A stretch of DNA of 41,630 bases from Chloroflexota bacterium (GTDB lineage: Bacteria > Chloroflexota > Dehalococcoidia > DSTF01 > RBG-16-68-14): contig JADFKB010000010.1 in the NCBI GenBank assembly GCA_022565155.1, positions 1-41,630 of the forward strand, given 5' to 3'. Positions within the stretch are counted from its first letter, which is position 1. Each line of letters starts with the position of its first letter. Below the pieces are notes generated by a model that was not told the DNA's origin, ran no database searches, and saw only the letters and a list, made by a program, of their open reading frames with translations. The position numbers and the translations under genes are program-made. Of this stretch, positions 1 to 7,661 are shown piece after piece.

Positions 1-89
1 GACAGGTCATGCAGCGCCGGCCCGCATCCACAGCCCTCGACCCGAGCACGGTCAATCAAGCGTCTGCGCGTTCAGTGCGCTTTTTCAGC

Positions 90-121
90 TTCGGAATTCG
101 CGGGCTCTCTCGATTCCCGAA
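90..121. terminator. Stem-loop beyond the end of the flavoprotein gene
   Basis: Arms 90-99 and 112-121 pair over ten positions with one mismatch and one G-T wobble, around a 12-nt loop. The element lies about 20 nt beyond the stop of the minus-strand flavoprotein gene, where a terminator would be expected. No T-run follows on the minus strand, so it could equally be an mRNA 3'-end stabiliser. Bases 1-89 hold nothing else I can support. Confidence 0.25.
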
Positions 122-143
122 AAACAATCAAAGCGATCGTGCG

Positions 144-1457
144 CTATTCAGCGCCGTCCTCCATCGCCATATTCGCAACCTTCTCGCCCATCTTGATGCT
201 GTAGTTCTGGCCGCGGTCCTCCGGGTAGATCTGGCTCATCGTCGCCAGGTAGAGGCCGGGGATGGGCGTGCGGTGCTCCGGGATGCGCTCTCGATAGCCA
301 ATCGTCACGACCGGCTGGGCGTACGGGCCTTTGAAGAGCCAGCGGTCGGTGATCCAGTCGGTCGAGAACTCGGGGTAGATCTTCGTCAGGTGCGGCAGGT
401 ACACCCGCTCGACTTCGTCCAGCTCCATGCCCATCAGCGGATGGTCTGGGTCCAGGTAGTTCGACAGGTAGACGATGTGCTTGCCCGCGTAGCGCTCCGG
501 CTCGATGAAGTTCGTGTGCTCGATGACGGCGATGAACGGGATCTCGTCGTCGCTGATGTTCAGCCAGTAGATCGACGAGAGCGGCCTATCGAGCGCCATC
601 ACGTAGCACATCGCCGATTGCCAGCGGACGCCGGTCAGCTTCTCTTCGTAGTCCTGCGGCAGCTGCGGCGCCAGCTTCTGGAAGATGTGGGCGGGCATGC
701 AGGCGATGACGGCATCGGACTCGGCGCGCTCGCCGCCGGCCAGTAACAGGCCGCGCGCCCGGCCGTCCTCGACGAGCACCTGCTCGACGGCGGTGCCGGT
801 GTGGATCTCGACGCCGTCGTCGGCGCGCAGGCGGCGCTCCAGCTCCTTGATGTACCCGCCAAAGCTGCCGAGCAGGTAGCCGAGCTGCTCCGTCTGACCA
901 ACGCCCTTGCGCGAGGCGAAGCGCAAGTGGATCTTGTTCCAGAGCCAGACCATCGCGAGCTGGTCGTAGGCGTCGCCGAACTTGCCGCGCAGCAGCGGCC
1001 CCCAGACCGTATCGTAGGCGCCCTTGCCCATGTAGCGCCGGATCCAGTCGGCGGCGGTGATCGATTCGTAGCGCGTGCCGTCGCTCTGGCGGCGCAGGTG
1101 GAGCGCGGCGAGGCCCATGCGGATGCGGTCGAAGAGCGGGGCCGGCGTGTAGCGGAGCAGATCGAGCGGCGTGACGAAGTCGTAGATCTTCCCGTCTCGG
1201 TAGAAGCCGACCTGCGACGTCCGCCAGGTCAGCTTCTCGCCCATGCCCAGCTCCTCGATCAGGGCGACGATCGTCGTATCGGTCGTGAAGACGTGGTGGT
1301 AGAAGGCCTCCAGCCGGTCGCCGCCGGTATCGAACGTGCGCACCAGGCCACCGAGGAACGGGCTCGCTTCGTAGAGCGCGACGCGATGTCCGCCCTGGCT
1401 TATCCTATAGGCGGCGATCATGCCCGCTACGCCGCCGCCGATGACTGCTATCTTCAT
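144..1457 (-). CDS. FAD-dependent amine-oxidase-like oxidoreductase
   Basis: A 437-residue flavoprotein of the NAD(P)/FAD amine oxidase and protoporphyrinogen-oxidase-like superfamily. The N-terminus has the Rossmann dinucleotide motif GGGVAG at residues 7-12, an acidic ribose-binding residue at E30, and the LGGLVR motif around residues 35-40. Near the C-terminus PIPGLYLATM precedes a helix, the usual second FAD contact. The substrate cannot be named; relatives often sit in cell-envelope sugar or isoprenoid loci. The gene follows the flippase-like gene after 43 nt on the same strand and probably shares its promoter. A CCGGC/GCCGG hairpin (1473-1485) lies in the gap. No clear ribosome binding site precedes the ATG. 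Sure of the fold, unsure of the reaction. Confidence 0.85.
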   Translation of the reverse strand: MKIAVIGGGVAGMIAAYRISQGGHRVALYEASPFLGGLVRTFDTGGDRLEAFYHHVFTTDTTIVALIEELGMGEKLTWRTSQVGFYRDGKIYDFVTPLDLLRYTPAPLFDRIRMGLAALHLRRQSDGTRYESITAADWIRRYMGKGAYDTVWGPLLRGKFGDAYDQLAMVWLWNKIHLRFASRKGVGQTEQLGYLLGSFGGYIKELERRLRADDGVEIHTGTAVEQVLVEDGRARGLLLAGGERAESDAVIACMPAHIFQKLAPQLPQDYEEKLTGVRWQSAMCYVMALDRPLSSIYWLNISDDEIPFIAVIEHTNFIEPERYAGKHIVYLSNYLDPDHPLMGMELDEVERVYLPHLTKIYPEFSTDWITDRWLFKGPYAQPVVTIGYRERIPEHRTPIPGLYLATMSQIYPEDRGQNYSIKMGEKVANMAMEDGAE

Positions 1458-1500
1458 ATTCTAGTTGACGGGCCGGCTTCGCCGGTGTTTTGAACGTCTC

Positions 1501-2598
1501 TCATTCCGAATCCTGCATATTTGTTTGTGGTGCCGGCTCTGCCGTTGTTGCCGGGTCGGTCGTCGAACGGCGGAACATCTCGCCGAGCGAGAGACCCATG
1601 GTTCCTAGATAGTACAGCCCCAGTACTATTACCGGCAGCAGCACGAGCGCGTGCAGCCCTATCGCGTACGCCGTCGCGGCCGAGCTGGCGACGCCGGCGG
1701 CGATGAACGTCTGCTTCGTGACGAACTCGAACGGGCCGATGCCGCCCTGCGACGCCAGCACGGCGATCGCTAGGTTGGCCCCCGCGGTGGCGAGCAGGAA
1801 GTGCTGGAATCCGACATCGATGTCGAAAGCGATGCCCACGATGTAGTACATCGTCGCTTCCAGCAGCCAGGAGACGACCGAGAGCAGCAGCGCCATCCCC
1901 ATATCGAACGGGCTACGCAGCGAACGCAAGCCGGAGAAGAAAGAATCGCTCAGTCCCTCGACGCTGGCGTGGAAGCGGGCGGGGGTCAGAGCCAGGATCA
2001 ATGTATCGAAGCGCTGCTGCCAGGCCTGGGAGAACGCGAGCACGGCCAGTATCGCCAACGCAACGCCGAAGAGTACCGCCATCAGCACCGCCAGTCCGAT
2101 GAAGTCGACGGTGAACGTGGTCACGTAGAGATCGGCTGTAAACTCCTCGCGGCCGCCGGCGAGCAGTGCGATGATCACGAGCATCGGAATCAGCGCCAGG
2201 CCGTCGAAGAGCCGGTCGACGGCGATCGTGCCCAACGCCGCGGCCTTGCTCACGCGCTCCCGCTCGCCCAGGATGTACGCGCGCACCAGCTCGCCCGCGC
2301 GGGCCGGGATCAGGTTGTTCGCCATCAGGCCAATGATCACGACCGGATAGAGACGAGCGATCGATACCTTCGCGACCGGCCGGAGCAGGAATTGCCAGCG
2401 CATGGTGCGCACCACAATGCCCGCGAAGTAGACCGGCAACGAGGCGAAGGCGATGACGTAGTTCGCTTCCCTGAAGGCGTCGCGGATCTCGCCGAAGTCC
2501 GTGCGGGCGAGAAAGAGGATGAGGAAGACCAGGCTGATGGCGAACCCGAACCAGACCCGACGGCTACGCAGCAACGGCGACTCCTGCTCCGGCCTCAT
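1501..2598 (-). CDS. Flippase-like integral membrane protein (LPG synthase TM / UPF0104 family)
   Basis: A 365-residue polytopic membrane protein with about eight hydrophobic segments. It matches the transmembrane region shared by MprF-type lysylphosphatidylglycerol synthases and the UPF0104 group; the segment ANNLIPARAGELVRAYIL near residue 90 is typical (conserved N, P, R, GE). The C-terminal aminoacyl-transferase domain of MprF is absent, so the protein is more likely a lipid or lipid-linked-sugar translocation factor than a synthase. The last 25 residues are hydrophilic. The ATG at 2598 has GGAG four bases upstream, and a good promoter ends about 33 nt before the start. It heads a two-gene unit with the flavoprotein. 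Its envelope role is inferred from the family. Confidence 0.82.
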   Translation of the reverse strand: MRPEQESPLLRSRRVWFGFAISLVFLILFLARTDFGEIRDAFREANYVIAFASLPVYFAGIVVRTMRWQFLLRPVAKVSIARLYPVVIIGLMANNLIPARAGELVRAYILGERERVSKAAALGTIAVDRLFDGLALIPMLVIIALLAGGREEFTADLYVTTFTVDFIGLAVLMAVLFGVALAILAVLAFSQAWQQRFDTLILALTPARFHASVEGLSDSFFSGLRSLRSPFDMGMALLLSVVSWLLEATMYYIVGIAFDIDVGFQHFLLATAGANLAIAVLASQGGIGPFEFVTKQTFIAAGVASSAATAYAIGLHALVLLPVIVLGLYYLGTMGLSLGEMFRRSTTDPATTAEPAPQTNMQDSE

Positions 2599-2637
2599 CT
2601 TGCTCCGGTCTCAAGGGGAGAGGCCGTACCTCGTCAT

Positions 2638-2667
2638 AATATAAACGCGCCCAGAAGTGCCGGTCAA
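2638..2667 (-). promoter_or_regulatory. Sigma-70-type promoter for the flippase/flavoprotein unit
   Basis: Read on the minus strand, TTGACC (2667-2662) and TATATT (2643-2638) are separated by 18 nt. The predicted start near 2631 gives a 33-nt leader ahead of the ATG at 2598. It is back to back with the SRP RNA promoter. Confidence 0.6.
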
Positions 2668-2718
2668 CGCGGCCGCATCGATCCCAACGGGGCGAAACGG
2701 CCGTCGTTACGGTTCTGC

Positions 2719-2748
2719 TTGACTTGCTTCCGGCGTTCTGGCTAGCAT
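2719..2748 (+). promoter_or_regulatory. Promoter of the SRP RNA
   Basis: TTGACT (2719-2724) and TAGCAT (2743-2748) are spaced by 18 nt. The expected start falls at 2754-2755, exactly where the terminal helix of the SRP RNA begins, so promoter and RNA fold support each other. Confidence 0.65.
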
Positions 2749-2753
2749 TGGGA

Positions 2754-3026
2754 GCGGTCGTGCTAGGCGGGGAGCTAGCGGTGCCCTTTTCCCGCAATCC
2801 GCTCTAGCGGGGCCGAATTCCCGCTTGAGGTCTGAGCGCCGTGAGGACTGTCCGCGTTAGGTAGTGTTGAAGGTCTGGTCCTACGCGGCGAGGCGCTGTG
2901 AATCCCGTCAGGTCCGGAAGGAAGCAGCGGTAAGCAGTAGCTCTCGGGCGCCGTAGGGTCACCGGGCCTGAGTTGCCTTTCGTTCGATAAGCTCGCGGCC
3001 CAGGTCGAAGGCGGGTGCACGGCCGC
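2754..3026 (+). ncRNA. ffs: Signal recognition particle RNA, large bacterial type
   Basis: The S-domain core GTCAGGTCCGGAAGGAAGCA near 2908-2927 is the near-invariant SRP RNA motif that binds Ffh. The 5' part (GTGCTAGGCGGGGAGCTAGC, then CGGTGCCC and CGCAATCCGCTCTAGC) matches the Alu-domain end of large Bacillus-type SRP RNAs rather than the short 4.5S form. The ends are set by a terminal helix: 2754-2763 pairs with 3017-3026 over ten positions with one G-U. That gives about 273 nt, close to the 270 nt of the Bacillus RNA. It acts in co-translational membrane targeting with Ffh (not in the window) and FtsY (19205-20251). No T-rich terminator is obvious downstream. Confidence 0.95.
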
Positions 3027-3042
3027 ATCGAACGTTCAGAAC

Positions 3043-3075
3043 CGCCCCTCTTCAGCCGACAAGGAGAGTAGGGCG
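3043..3075 (+). terminator. Hairpin after the SRP RNA
   Basis: CGCCC (3043-3047) pairs with GGGCG (3071-3075), and CTCT (3048-3051) with AGAG (3065-3068), leaving a two-base bulge. It lies 16 nt past the SRP RNA and before the next gene. No T-run follows, so a terminator or processing role is only suggested by position. Confidence 0.3.
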
Positions 3076-3092
3076 AGACAGAGGATCCGTTC

Positions 3093-4652
3093 TTGGCCTC
3101 TCGCAATATCGTCGGTGGGTACCCCGAAGGACCGGGGTCTGAGGAGGCCCACCGACGAACTGCTCAGCAAGGCGCGCTCGCTCGCGTCCGGACGGCCCCG
3201 GCACAGCGCCAACCTACGGCCGTCCCACCGTCTACCTTCGCTACCCTACTGGCCTTTCGCAACACAGCCGCCGGCCCGCGCCTTCGACTGCAGATCGCGG
3301 GCCTCGCGGCGCTGATCGCGGTTGCCGTGCTGGCCGGCCTGCTGCGCACCCGCGATGTGCACATCTTCGCGGACGGCAATGTCACGACCGTCACCAGCCG
3401 CAGCGCCAGCGACGAGGTGATCGTCGCCCAGGCCGGTATCGATGTCCAGCCCGGCGACCGCATCGAGGCAGCGGCCGACGGCTCGCTCGTCGTACGGCGC
3501 GCGACGGAGGCGGCGCTCACCGTTGACGGCAGGACGTTCGCCGTGCGGACGCAGGCCGCGACGATAGCAGAGCTGCTGATCGATGCCGGAGTCACACTGA
3601 AGCCGGAAGACAGCGTCTACCTGAATCGCGTCTTCGTCTCGCCGGACGCGCCGCTGACAGTGCCGCCGCCCGCAACCGAAGGCGCGGCCGCGCAAGAACA
3701 GGACATCACGCCGGTGCTGGTACACGTGCGGCGGGCGATGCCTTTCACCGTGATCGAGAACGGCCAGGCGCTGGCACTGCGATCGAGCCGCGAGACGCTA
3801 TCGACAGCGCTGCGGGATGTCGGCGTCCGCCTGGGCCCGGGCGACGCGGTACAGCCGCCGCTCGATACGGAGCTGAGCGCAGGGTTGCAAGTACACGTTG
3901 AACACGCCACGCAGGTGATCGTTACCCTACCCGAAGCGAAGATCGCCCTCTACACGCTCTCCGACGACGTCGGCGCAGCGCTGGCCGCCAGCGGCATCTC
4001 CTTGCCCGCCGGCTATCGGCTGAACCCGCCTGCCGAGACGAGGATCGAGGCCGGGCTGGCGATCCACGTCATCGGCGTCTCTGAAGAGCAGGTGCTGGAC
4101 ACGGAGCGCATCGCCCATCGCACCCTCTACCAGCCGGACGCCAGCCTTGGCTACGGCGAACGGCGCGTCGTCGCCGGCCAGGACGGCGTGCAGTACCGGC
4201 GCTACAACGTCATCTACGAGGACGGCGGGCTGGTTTCACGGGTGCTGGAGGAGGAGTGGTACGACCCGGAGCCGGCCGACACGATCGTCTACTACTCGAG
4301 CGCCAAGCCACCCACGTCGCTGGCGATCCCGATCGATATTCCCGACGGGCTGAGCGTGGCGCGGACGCTGAACGTCTACGCCACCTGGTACAGCCCGGCC
4401 AGCACCGGCCGCTCTCCGGCCGACCCGGCCTACGGCATCACGGCGACGGGCGTGCCCGTTGTTCGCGGCATCGTCGCCGTCGATCCGTCGGTGATCCCCC
4501 TGGGGACGCGGCTCTACGTGCCGGGCTACGGGTACGCCGTCGCGGGCGATACGGGCGGCGGCATCCGGGGCAACGTGATAGACTTGGGCTACCCGGACGG
4601 CGTCTCTGTTGACTGGATCTCGCACTGGGTTGACATCTACATCCTCGAGTAG
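3093..4652 (+). CDS. Cell-wall protein with DUF348, G5-like and 3D domains (RpfB/YabE-like)
   Basis: About 519 residues. A basic, probably cytoplasmic N-terminus precedes one membrane helix (residues ~70-90), so the rest is extracytoplasmic. Three DUF348-type ubiquitin-like modules follow (~residues 95-330), then a G5-like region (~340-400), then a C-terminal 3D domain (~425-515) with VDPSVIPLGTRLYVPGYG, AGDTGGGI and IDLG, which carry the conserved aspartates. 3D domains have an MltA-like lytic transglycosylase fold, so peptidoglycan remodelling is likely. The RpfB lysozyme-like domain is absent, making it closer to YabE. The order with rsmA and ispE parallels rpfB-ksgA-ispE in Actinobacteria. 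The only conventional in-frame start before the helix is TTG 3093, with GAGG eight bases upstream, so the start is uncertain. Confidence 0.82.
   Translation: MASRNIVGGYPEGPGSEEAHRRTAQQGALARVRTAPAQRQPTAVPPSTFATLLAFRNTAAGPRLRLQIAGLAALIAVAVLAGLLRTRDVHIFADGNVTTVTSRSASDEVIVAQAGIDVQPGDRIEAAADGSLVVRRATEAALTVDGRTFAVRTQAATIAELLIDAGVTLKPEDSVYLNRVFVSPDAPLTVPPPATEGAAAQEQDITPVLVHVRRAMPFTVIENGQALALRSSRETLSTALRDVGVRLGPGDAVQPPLDTELSAGLQVHVEHATQVIVTLPEAKIALYTLSDDVGAALAASGISLPAGYRLNPPAETRIEAGLAIHVIGVSEEQVLDTERIAHRTLYQPDASLGYGERRVVAGQDGVQYRRYNVIYEDGGLVSRVLEEEWYDPEPADTIVYYSSAKPPTSLAIPIDIPDGLSVARTLNVYATWYSPASTGRSPADPAYGITATGVPVVRGIVAVDPSVIPLGTRLYVPGYGYAVAGDTGGGIRGNVIDLGYPDGVSVDWISHWVDIYILE
3111..3156 (+). repeat. 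Two-tier inverted repeat near the 5' end of the 3D-domain gene
   Basis: GTCGGTGGG (3111-3119) is a perfect complement of CCCACCGAC (3148-3156). Inside it ACCCCG (3121-3126) pairs perfectly with CGGGGT (3133-3138). The element begins 18 nt past the proposed TTG start, so it is either early coding sequence with a strong mRNA hairpin or, if translation starts later, a structured leader. Confidence 0.6.
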
Positions 4653-5517
4653 CAAGCGTAGTTCGCGTGAAGCCGGTCCGGCTGCGCGCGGCGCGGCGCC
4701 GCTCTCTCCGCGTAAGTCGCTCGGCCAGCACTTCCTCACCGACGAACGGATACTGAAGCGCATCGCCGGCGCCGCCGAGCTATCGCGGGACGACACCGTG
4801 ATCGAGATCGGCGCCGGGACCGGCGCGCTGACGGCGGAGCTGGCTGCGCGCGCCGGGCGCGTCGTTGCGCTTGAACTGGACGAACGGCTCTGCGCCCAGC
4901 TGGCGCAACGCTTTCGCGGGACGAACGTCAGCATCGTCCAGGGCGACGCGCTTGAGTTCGACCCCGCCTCCGCGCTCGAAGCGACAGACGAGAGCGGCCG
5001 CTACGTCATCGCGGGCAACCTGCCCTACTACATCGCCCAGCCGCTGCTGCGCCACTTCCTGGAAGCGAAGCCGCCGCCCCAGCGGATGATCGTGATGTTG
5101 CAGGCGGAAGTGGCGAAGAGCATCGCCGCGCAGCCAGGGCAGATGAGCATGCTCAGCGTCTCCGTACAGCTCTACGGCGAGCCGCGGATCCTCTTCCACG
5201 TGCCGCCTTCGGCGTTTCGTCCGCCGCCCAAAGTACGTTCCGCCGTCGTCCGTATCGACGTGCCAGGAACCCTGCGCGCGCCCGTCGCCGACAGCGAGGC
5301 GTTCTTTCAGGTCGTGCGCGCAGGGTTCAGCGCCCGCCGGAAGCAGCTGCGCAACGGCCTGGCGAACGGCCTGCGCATCGATCCGGCGAAAGCCGCCACT
5401 CTGCTCGCGGAGGCGGAGATCGACCCGACGCTGCGGCCGCAGATGCTGCCGCTGGCCGCCTGGGCCGATTTGACCGACGCCTGGATCGCCGCCGGCCGGC
5501 CGGAAGGCAGACGATGA
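4609..5517 (+). CDS. rsmA: 16S rRNA (adenine1518-N6/adenine1519-N6)-dimethyltransferase
   Basis: RsmA (KsgA) dimethylates two adjacent adenines in the 3'-terminal loop of 16S rRNA during small-subunit maturation, using S-adenosylmethionine. Visible motifs are SLGQHFL (37-43), the SAM-binding IEIGAGTGALT (65-75), the acidic ALELD (87-91), GDALEFD, and the catalytic NLPYYI (137-142). The C-terminal part (RPPPKVRSAVVRI, then GFSARRKQLRNGL) is the usual RNA-contact region. Starts are only TTG 4609 or TTG 4630, both inside the preceding gene and without a clear ribosome binding site, so translation is probably coupled; the first ~30 residues may be dispensable. It overlaps ispE by ATGA. Confidence 0.95.
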   Translation: MTGSRTGLTSTSSSSKRSSREAGPAARGAAPLSPRKSLGQHFLTDERILKRIAGAAELSRDDTVIEIGAGTGALTAELAARAGRVVALELDERLCAQLAQRFRGTNVSIVQGDALEFDPASALEATDESGRYVIAGNLPYYIAQPLLRHFLEAKPPPQRMIVMLQAEVAKSIAAQPGQMSMLSVSVQLYGEPRILFHVPPSAFRPPPKVRSAVVRIDVPGTLRAPVADSEAFFQVVRAGFSARRKQLRNGLANGLRIDPAKAATLLAEAEIDPTLRPQMLPLAAWADLTDAWIAAGRPEGRR

Positions 5518-6464
5518 GCGGCGGCAACGAAGCACCGCTGCGCCTGCGCGCGGCGGCCAAGATCAACTGGTCGCTGGAGGTGCTAAGGAAGCAGCCGGAC
5601 GGCTACCACGAAGTGCGGACAGTGCTGCAGACGATCGCGCTCTCGGACTGGCTGACGCTGACGCCGGCCGATAGCATCTCCCTGCAGATCACAAGCGAGG
5701 CATTCACGGGCGCAGCCCGCACGCTGTCAAAAATCCCGCCCGAATCGAACCTGGCCTATCGCGCGGCCGAGCTGCTGCGCCAGGCCTCGGGGATGACTGG
5801 CGGTGTCCGCATCGAACTCGAAAAGCGCGTGCCGGTCGCGGCCGGGCTGGGTGGCGGCAGCAGCGACGCGGCGGCTGTCCTGCGCGGCCTGCGCGAGCTC
5901 TGGCGGTTATCGATAGACGCGATAGACGATGATGCGCTGGCGGCCGTGGCAGCGGATCTAGGCTCGGACGTGCCGTTCTTCCTGCGCGGCGGCTGCGCGC
6001 TCGCCAGCGGTCGCGGCACAGAGCTGACGCCGTTGCCGGATAGTCCGCGCCAGCGGCTGGTCGTCGCCTGGCCGGAGCGCGATGCTAGTGGCGACAAGAC
6101 GGCCCGCATGTACGGCGCGATTCGGCCCGGGCACTTCAGCGACGGAACGCAGACTGACCACCTCGTCGAGAGAATAACGCGGGCCGAGACCGTCCGCGAC
6201 ATCGATGTTGTCAACGTCTTTGAGCGGCTGCTGCAAGAGGTCGATGAGAACGCAGCCCAGGCCTTCTCCGCAGCACGAGCCGCCGGAAGCCCGCACCTGG
6301 CCGGCAGCGGCCCGGCGTTCTTCTTCCTGCTGAGCGAAGATGAGCCTGCGGCGGAGCTCATACAACAGATGCAGAGCCTGGGGCTACGAGCAGTCGAAAC
6401 GCAGACTACTGGCGCGACCGGCGGAGCGGCCGAGGCTCAGGAGGAGACACCGTGGCCGAGGTGA
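5514..6464 (+). CDS. ispE: 4-diphosphocytidyl-2-C-methyl-D-erythritol kinase
   Basis: IspE is the GHMP-family kinase of the MEP (non-mevalonate) isoprenoid pathway and phosphorylates the 2-hydroxyl of CDP-methylerythritol with ATP. The 316-residue protein shows AAAKINWSLEV with the catalytic Lys at 16, the glycine-rich ATP loop VPVAAGLGGGSSDAA (106-120), and LGSDVPFFL with the catalytic Asp at 152. The third GHMP motif, HLAGSGPAFFFLL, is near residue 265. It starts with ATG overlapping the rsmA stop by 4 nt and overlaps the next gene by 13 nt, so the three are co-translated. Its presence implies that isoprenoids are made by the MEP route. Confidence 0.96.
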   Translation: MSGGNEAPLRLRAAAKINWSLEVLRKQPDGYHEVRTVLQTIALSDWLTLTPADSISLQITSEAFTGAARTLSKIPPESNLAYRAAELLRQASGMTGGVRIELEKRVPVAAGLGGGSSDAAAVLRGLRELWRLSIDAIDDDALAAVAADLGSDVPFFLRGGCALASGRGTELTPLPDSPRQRLVVAWPERDASGDKTARMYGAIRPGHFSDGTQTDHLVERITRAETVRDIDVVNVFERLLQEVDENAAQAFSAARAAGSPHLAGSGPAFFFLLSEDEPAAELIQQMQSLGLRAVETQTTGATGGAAEAQEETPWPR

Positions 6465-6883
6465 TGGCCGGCTTCATCTGCGGCTTCGGCCTGTCGCTGA
6501 TCGCGACGCCGGCCGCGGCGATCGCCATCGTGCGGGCGCGCGTCACCAGCCCGCTGGCGGCGCAGGTGCTGCCGAAAGGAACGTCGCTCATCGCCGCCTC
6601 GCTCGTGATCCACATGTTCGCGTTCCTGACGCTGACCGCGATCGGGCTGCTATTGGGCATGCTGCTCTACGGCATCGAGAGCGAGCGCCCTGCCGGGGGG
6701 CTGGGCAGCCCGAACTGGCTCTTCACCACGATGATCCTGGGCATCACCGCGATCGGCTTCGGGCCGCCGCTGGCGATCGCGCCTCGATGGCGGCGGCCGC
6801 TGCTGTTCAGCGCGCTGCTCTTCCTGGTGTGCTTCGGCTGGGCGATGCCGTACCTATCGTTGCTGGGCCCGGAACGGGGCTAA
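6452..6883 (+). CDS. Small four-helix membrane protein of unknown function
   Basis: A 143-residue very hydrophobic protein. Four probable membrane helices lie at about residues 3-25, 44-70, 88-107 and 117-137, with short loops; the longest loop (~71-87) is glycine-rich and polar. No catalytic motif or known family was recognised. The GTG start overlaps the end of ispE by 13 nt, and GAGGAG lies just upstream inside ispE, so it is translationally coupled as the last gene of the operon. A role linked to isoprenoid or envelope metabolism is suggested only by position. Confidence 0.7.
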   Translation: MAEVMAGFICGFGLSLIATPAAAIAIVRARVTSPLAAQVLPKGTSLIAASLVIHMFAFLTLTAIGLLLGMLLYGIESERPAGGLGSPNWLFTTMILGITAIGFGPPLAIAPRWRRPLLFSALLFLVCFGWAMPYLSLLGPERG

Positions 6884-6896
6884 GCGCCGCTGCTGC

Positions 6897-6902
6897 TATA
6901 CT
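6897..6902 (+). promoter_or_regulatory. -10 element giving a possibly leaderless start
   Basis: TATACT ends six bases before the ATG at 6909, so transcription would start at or within a base of the A of the start codon. No ribosome binding site is present upstream of this ATG and no good -35 box is visible. Confidence 0.45.
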
Positions 6903-6908
6903 GGCGCG

Positions 6909-7619
6909 ATGGGCACGATCATCGATATGCACATCCACACCACCAAGGGCGCTTCGGACAGCGGCCTCGACCCTAACGATCTGGCATTCCAAGCCCGCAA
7001 GCGCGGCCTGACCGGCATCCACATGAGCGAGCACGACCGGCTCTGGGATACCTTTGCGCTGCGAGAGTTTCGCGAGAAGAACGCCGATCTCCTCGTCGCC
7101 AACGGCATGGAGGTGTCGACAGACATGGGCCATATATTGGCGCTCGGCCTGAAAGAATACGTCGGCGGCATCCGTCACGCCGAGACGCTGCGCCAGGTCG
7201 CCGACGAGCACGGGGCGTTCCTGATCGTCGCCCACCCATTCCGCCATTTCTTCGATCCGGTCTACTTCACCCGCCAGGGCAAGGAGCCGTTCACGCTCAC
7301 ACCGGAGCAGGCGGCGAAGCTGCCCGTATTCCAGCTCGTCGACGCCATCGAGGTGCTGAACGGCGCCAACACGGTGAAGGAGAACCTCTTCGCGCTGCGG
7401 GTGGCGCAGACGCTGGGCAAGCCGGGCAGCGGCGGCAGCGACGCCCACTCGACGCAGGGCATCGGCACCTACTGCATCGAGCTGGAGAAGGACTGCGAAT
7501 CGCAAGAGGAGCTGCTGGCGGAGTTGCACGCCGCGCGCTTCCACGCCTGCCACGGCCTGCTGAACGGCGAGTTGCAGCGCTTCACGGAGACGAGCCTCGT
7601 CGCCGAGACGCCGGGCTGA
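6909..7619 (+). CDS. PHP-domain metal-dependent phosphoesterase
   Basis: A 236-residue PHP (polymerase and histidinol phosphatase) superfamily hydrolase of the TrpH/YciV-like stand-alone type. Metal ligands visible in order are H8 and H10 (DMHIH), E41-H42-D43 (MSEHD), E68 (GMEVS), H75, H109 (AHP) and D178/H180 (GGSDAH), matching the expected PHP set. Such proteins hydrolyse phosphate esters, including small nucleotides and histidinol phosphate; the actual substrate cannot be told. The family usually has DHD or DHN in the second motif; here it is EHD. The gene starts 25 nt after the previous one and may have its own leaderless promoter. The MFS gene follows after 42 nt. Confidence 0.88.
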   Translation: MGTIIDMHIHTTKGASDSGLDPNDLAFQARKRGLTGIHMSEHDRLWDTFALREFREKNADLLVANGMEVSTDMGHILALGLKEYVGGIRHAETLRQVADEHGAFLIVAHPFRHFFDPVYFTRQGKEPFTLTPEQAAKLPVFQLVDAIEVLNGANTVKENLFALRVAQTLGKPGSGGSDAHSTQGIGTYCIELEKDCESQEELLAELHAARFHACHGLLNGELQRFTETSLVAETPG

Positions 7620-7661
7620 CGACAAGGCAGCGTCTCGTAAGGAACAGATTAGGCGCGGTAC

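Noticed and set aside
9-746. 245-residue plus-strand ORF opposite the flavoprotein gene
   Set aside because: Translation is Arg/Val/Asp-rich antisense shadow; the minus-strand protein has clear FAD motifs.
1473-1490. CCGGC/GCCGG hairpin followed by GTTTT as a plus-strand terminator
   Set aside because: There is no plus-strand gene ending here; both flanking genes are on the minus strand, where the hairpin has no T-run.
1801-2745. 314-residue plus-strand ORF opposite the flippase-like gene
   Set aside because: Low-complexity Gln/Asp/Arg-rich translation, runs into the promoter region, and lies opposite a well-supported membrane protein.
3027-3160. c-di-AMP (ydaO-type) riboswitch ahead of the 3D-domain gene
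   Set aside because: The conserved core segments of that riboswitch are not present; only a simple two-tier hairpin is.
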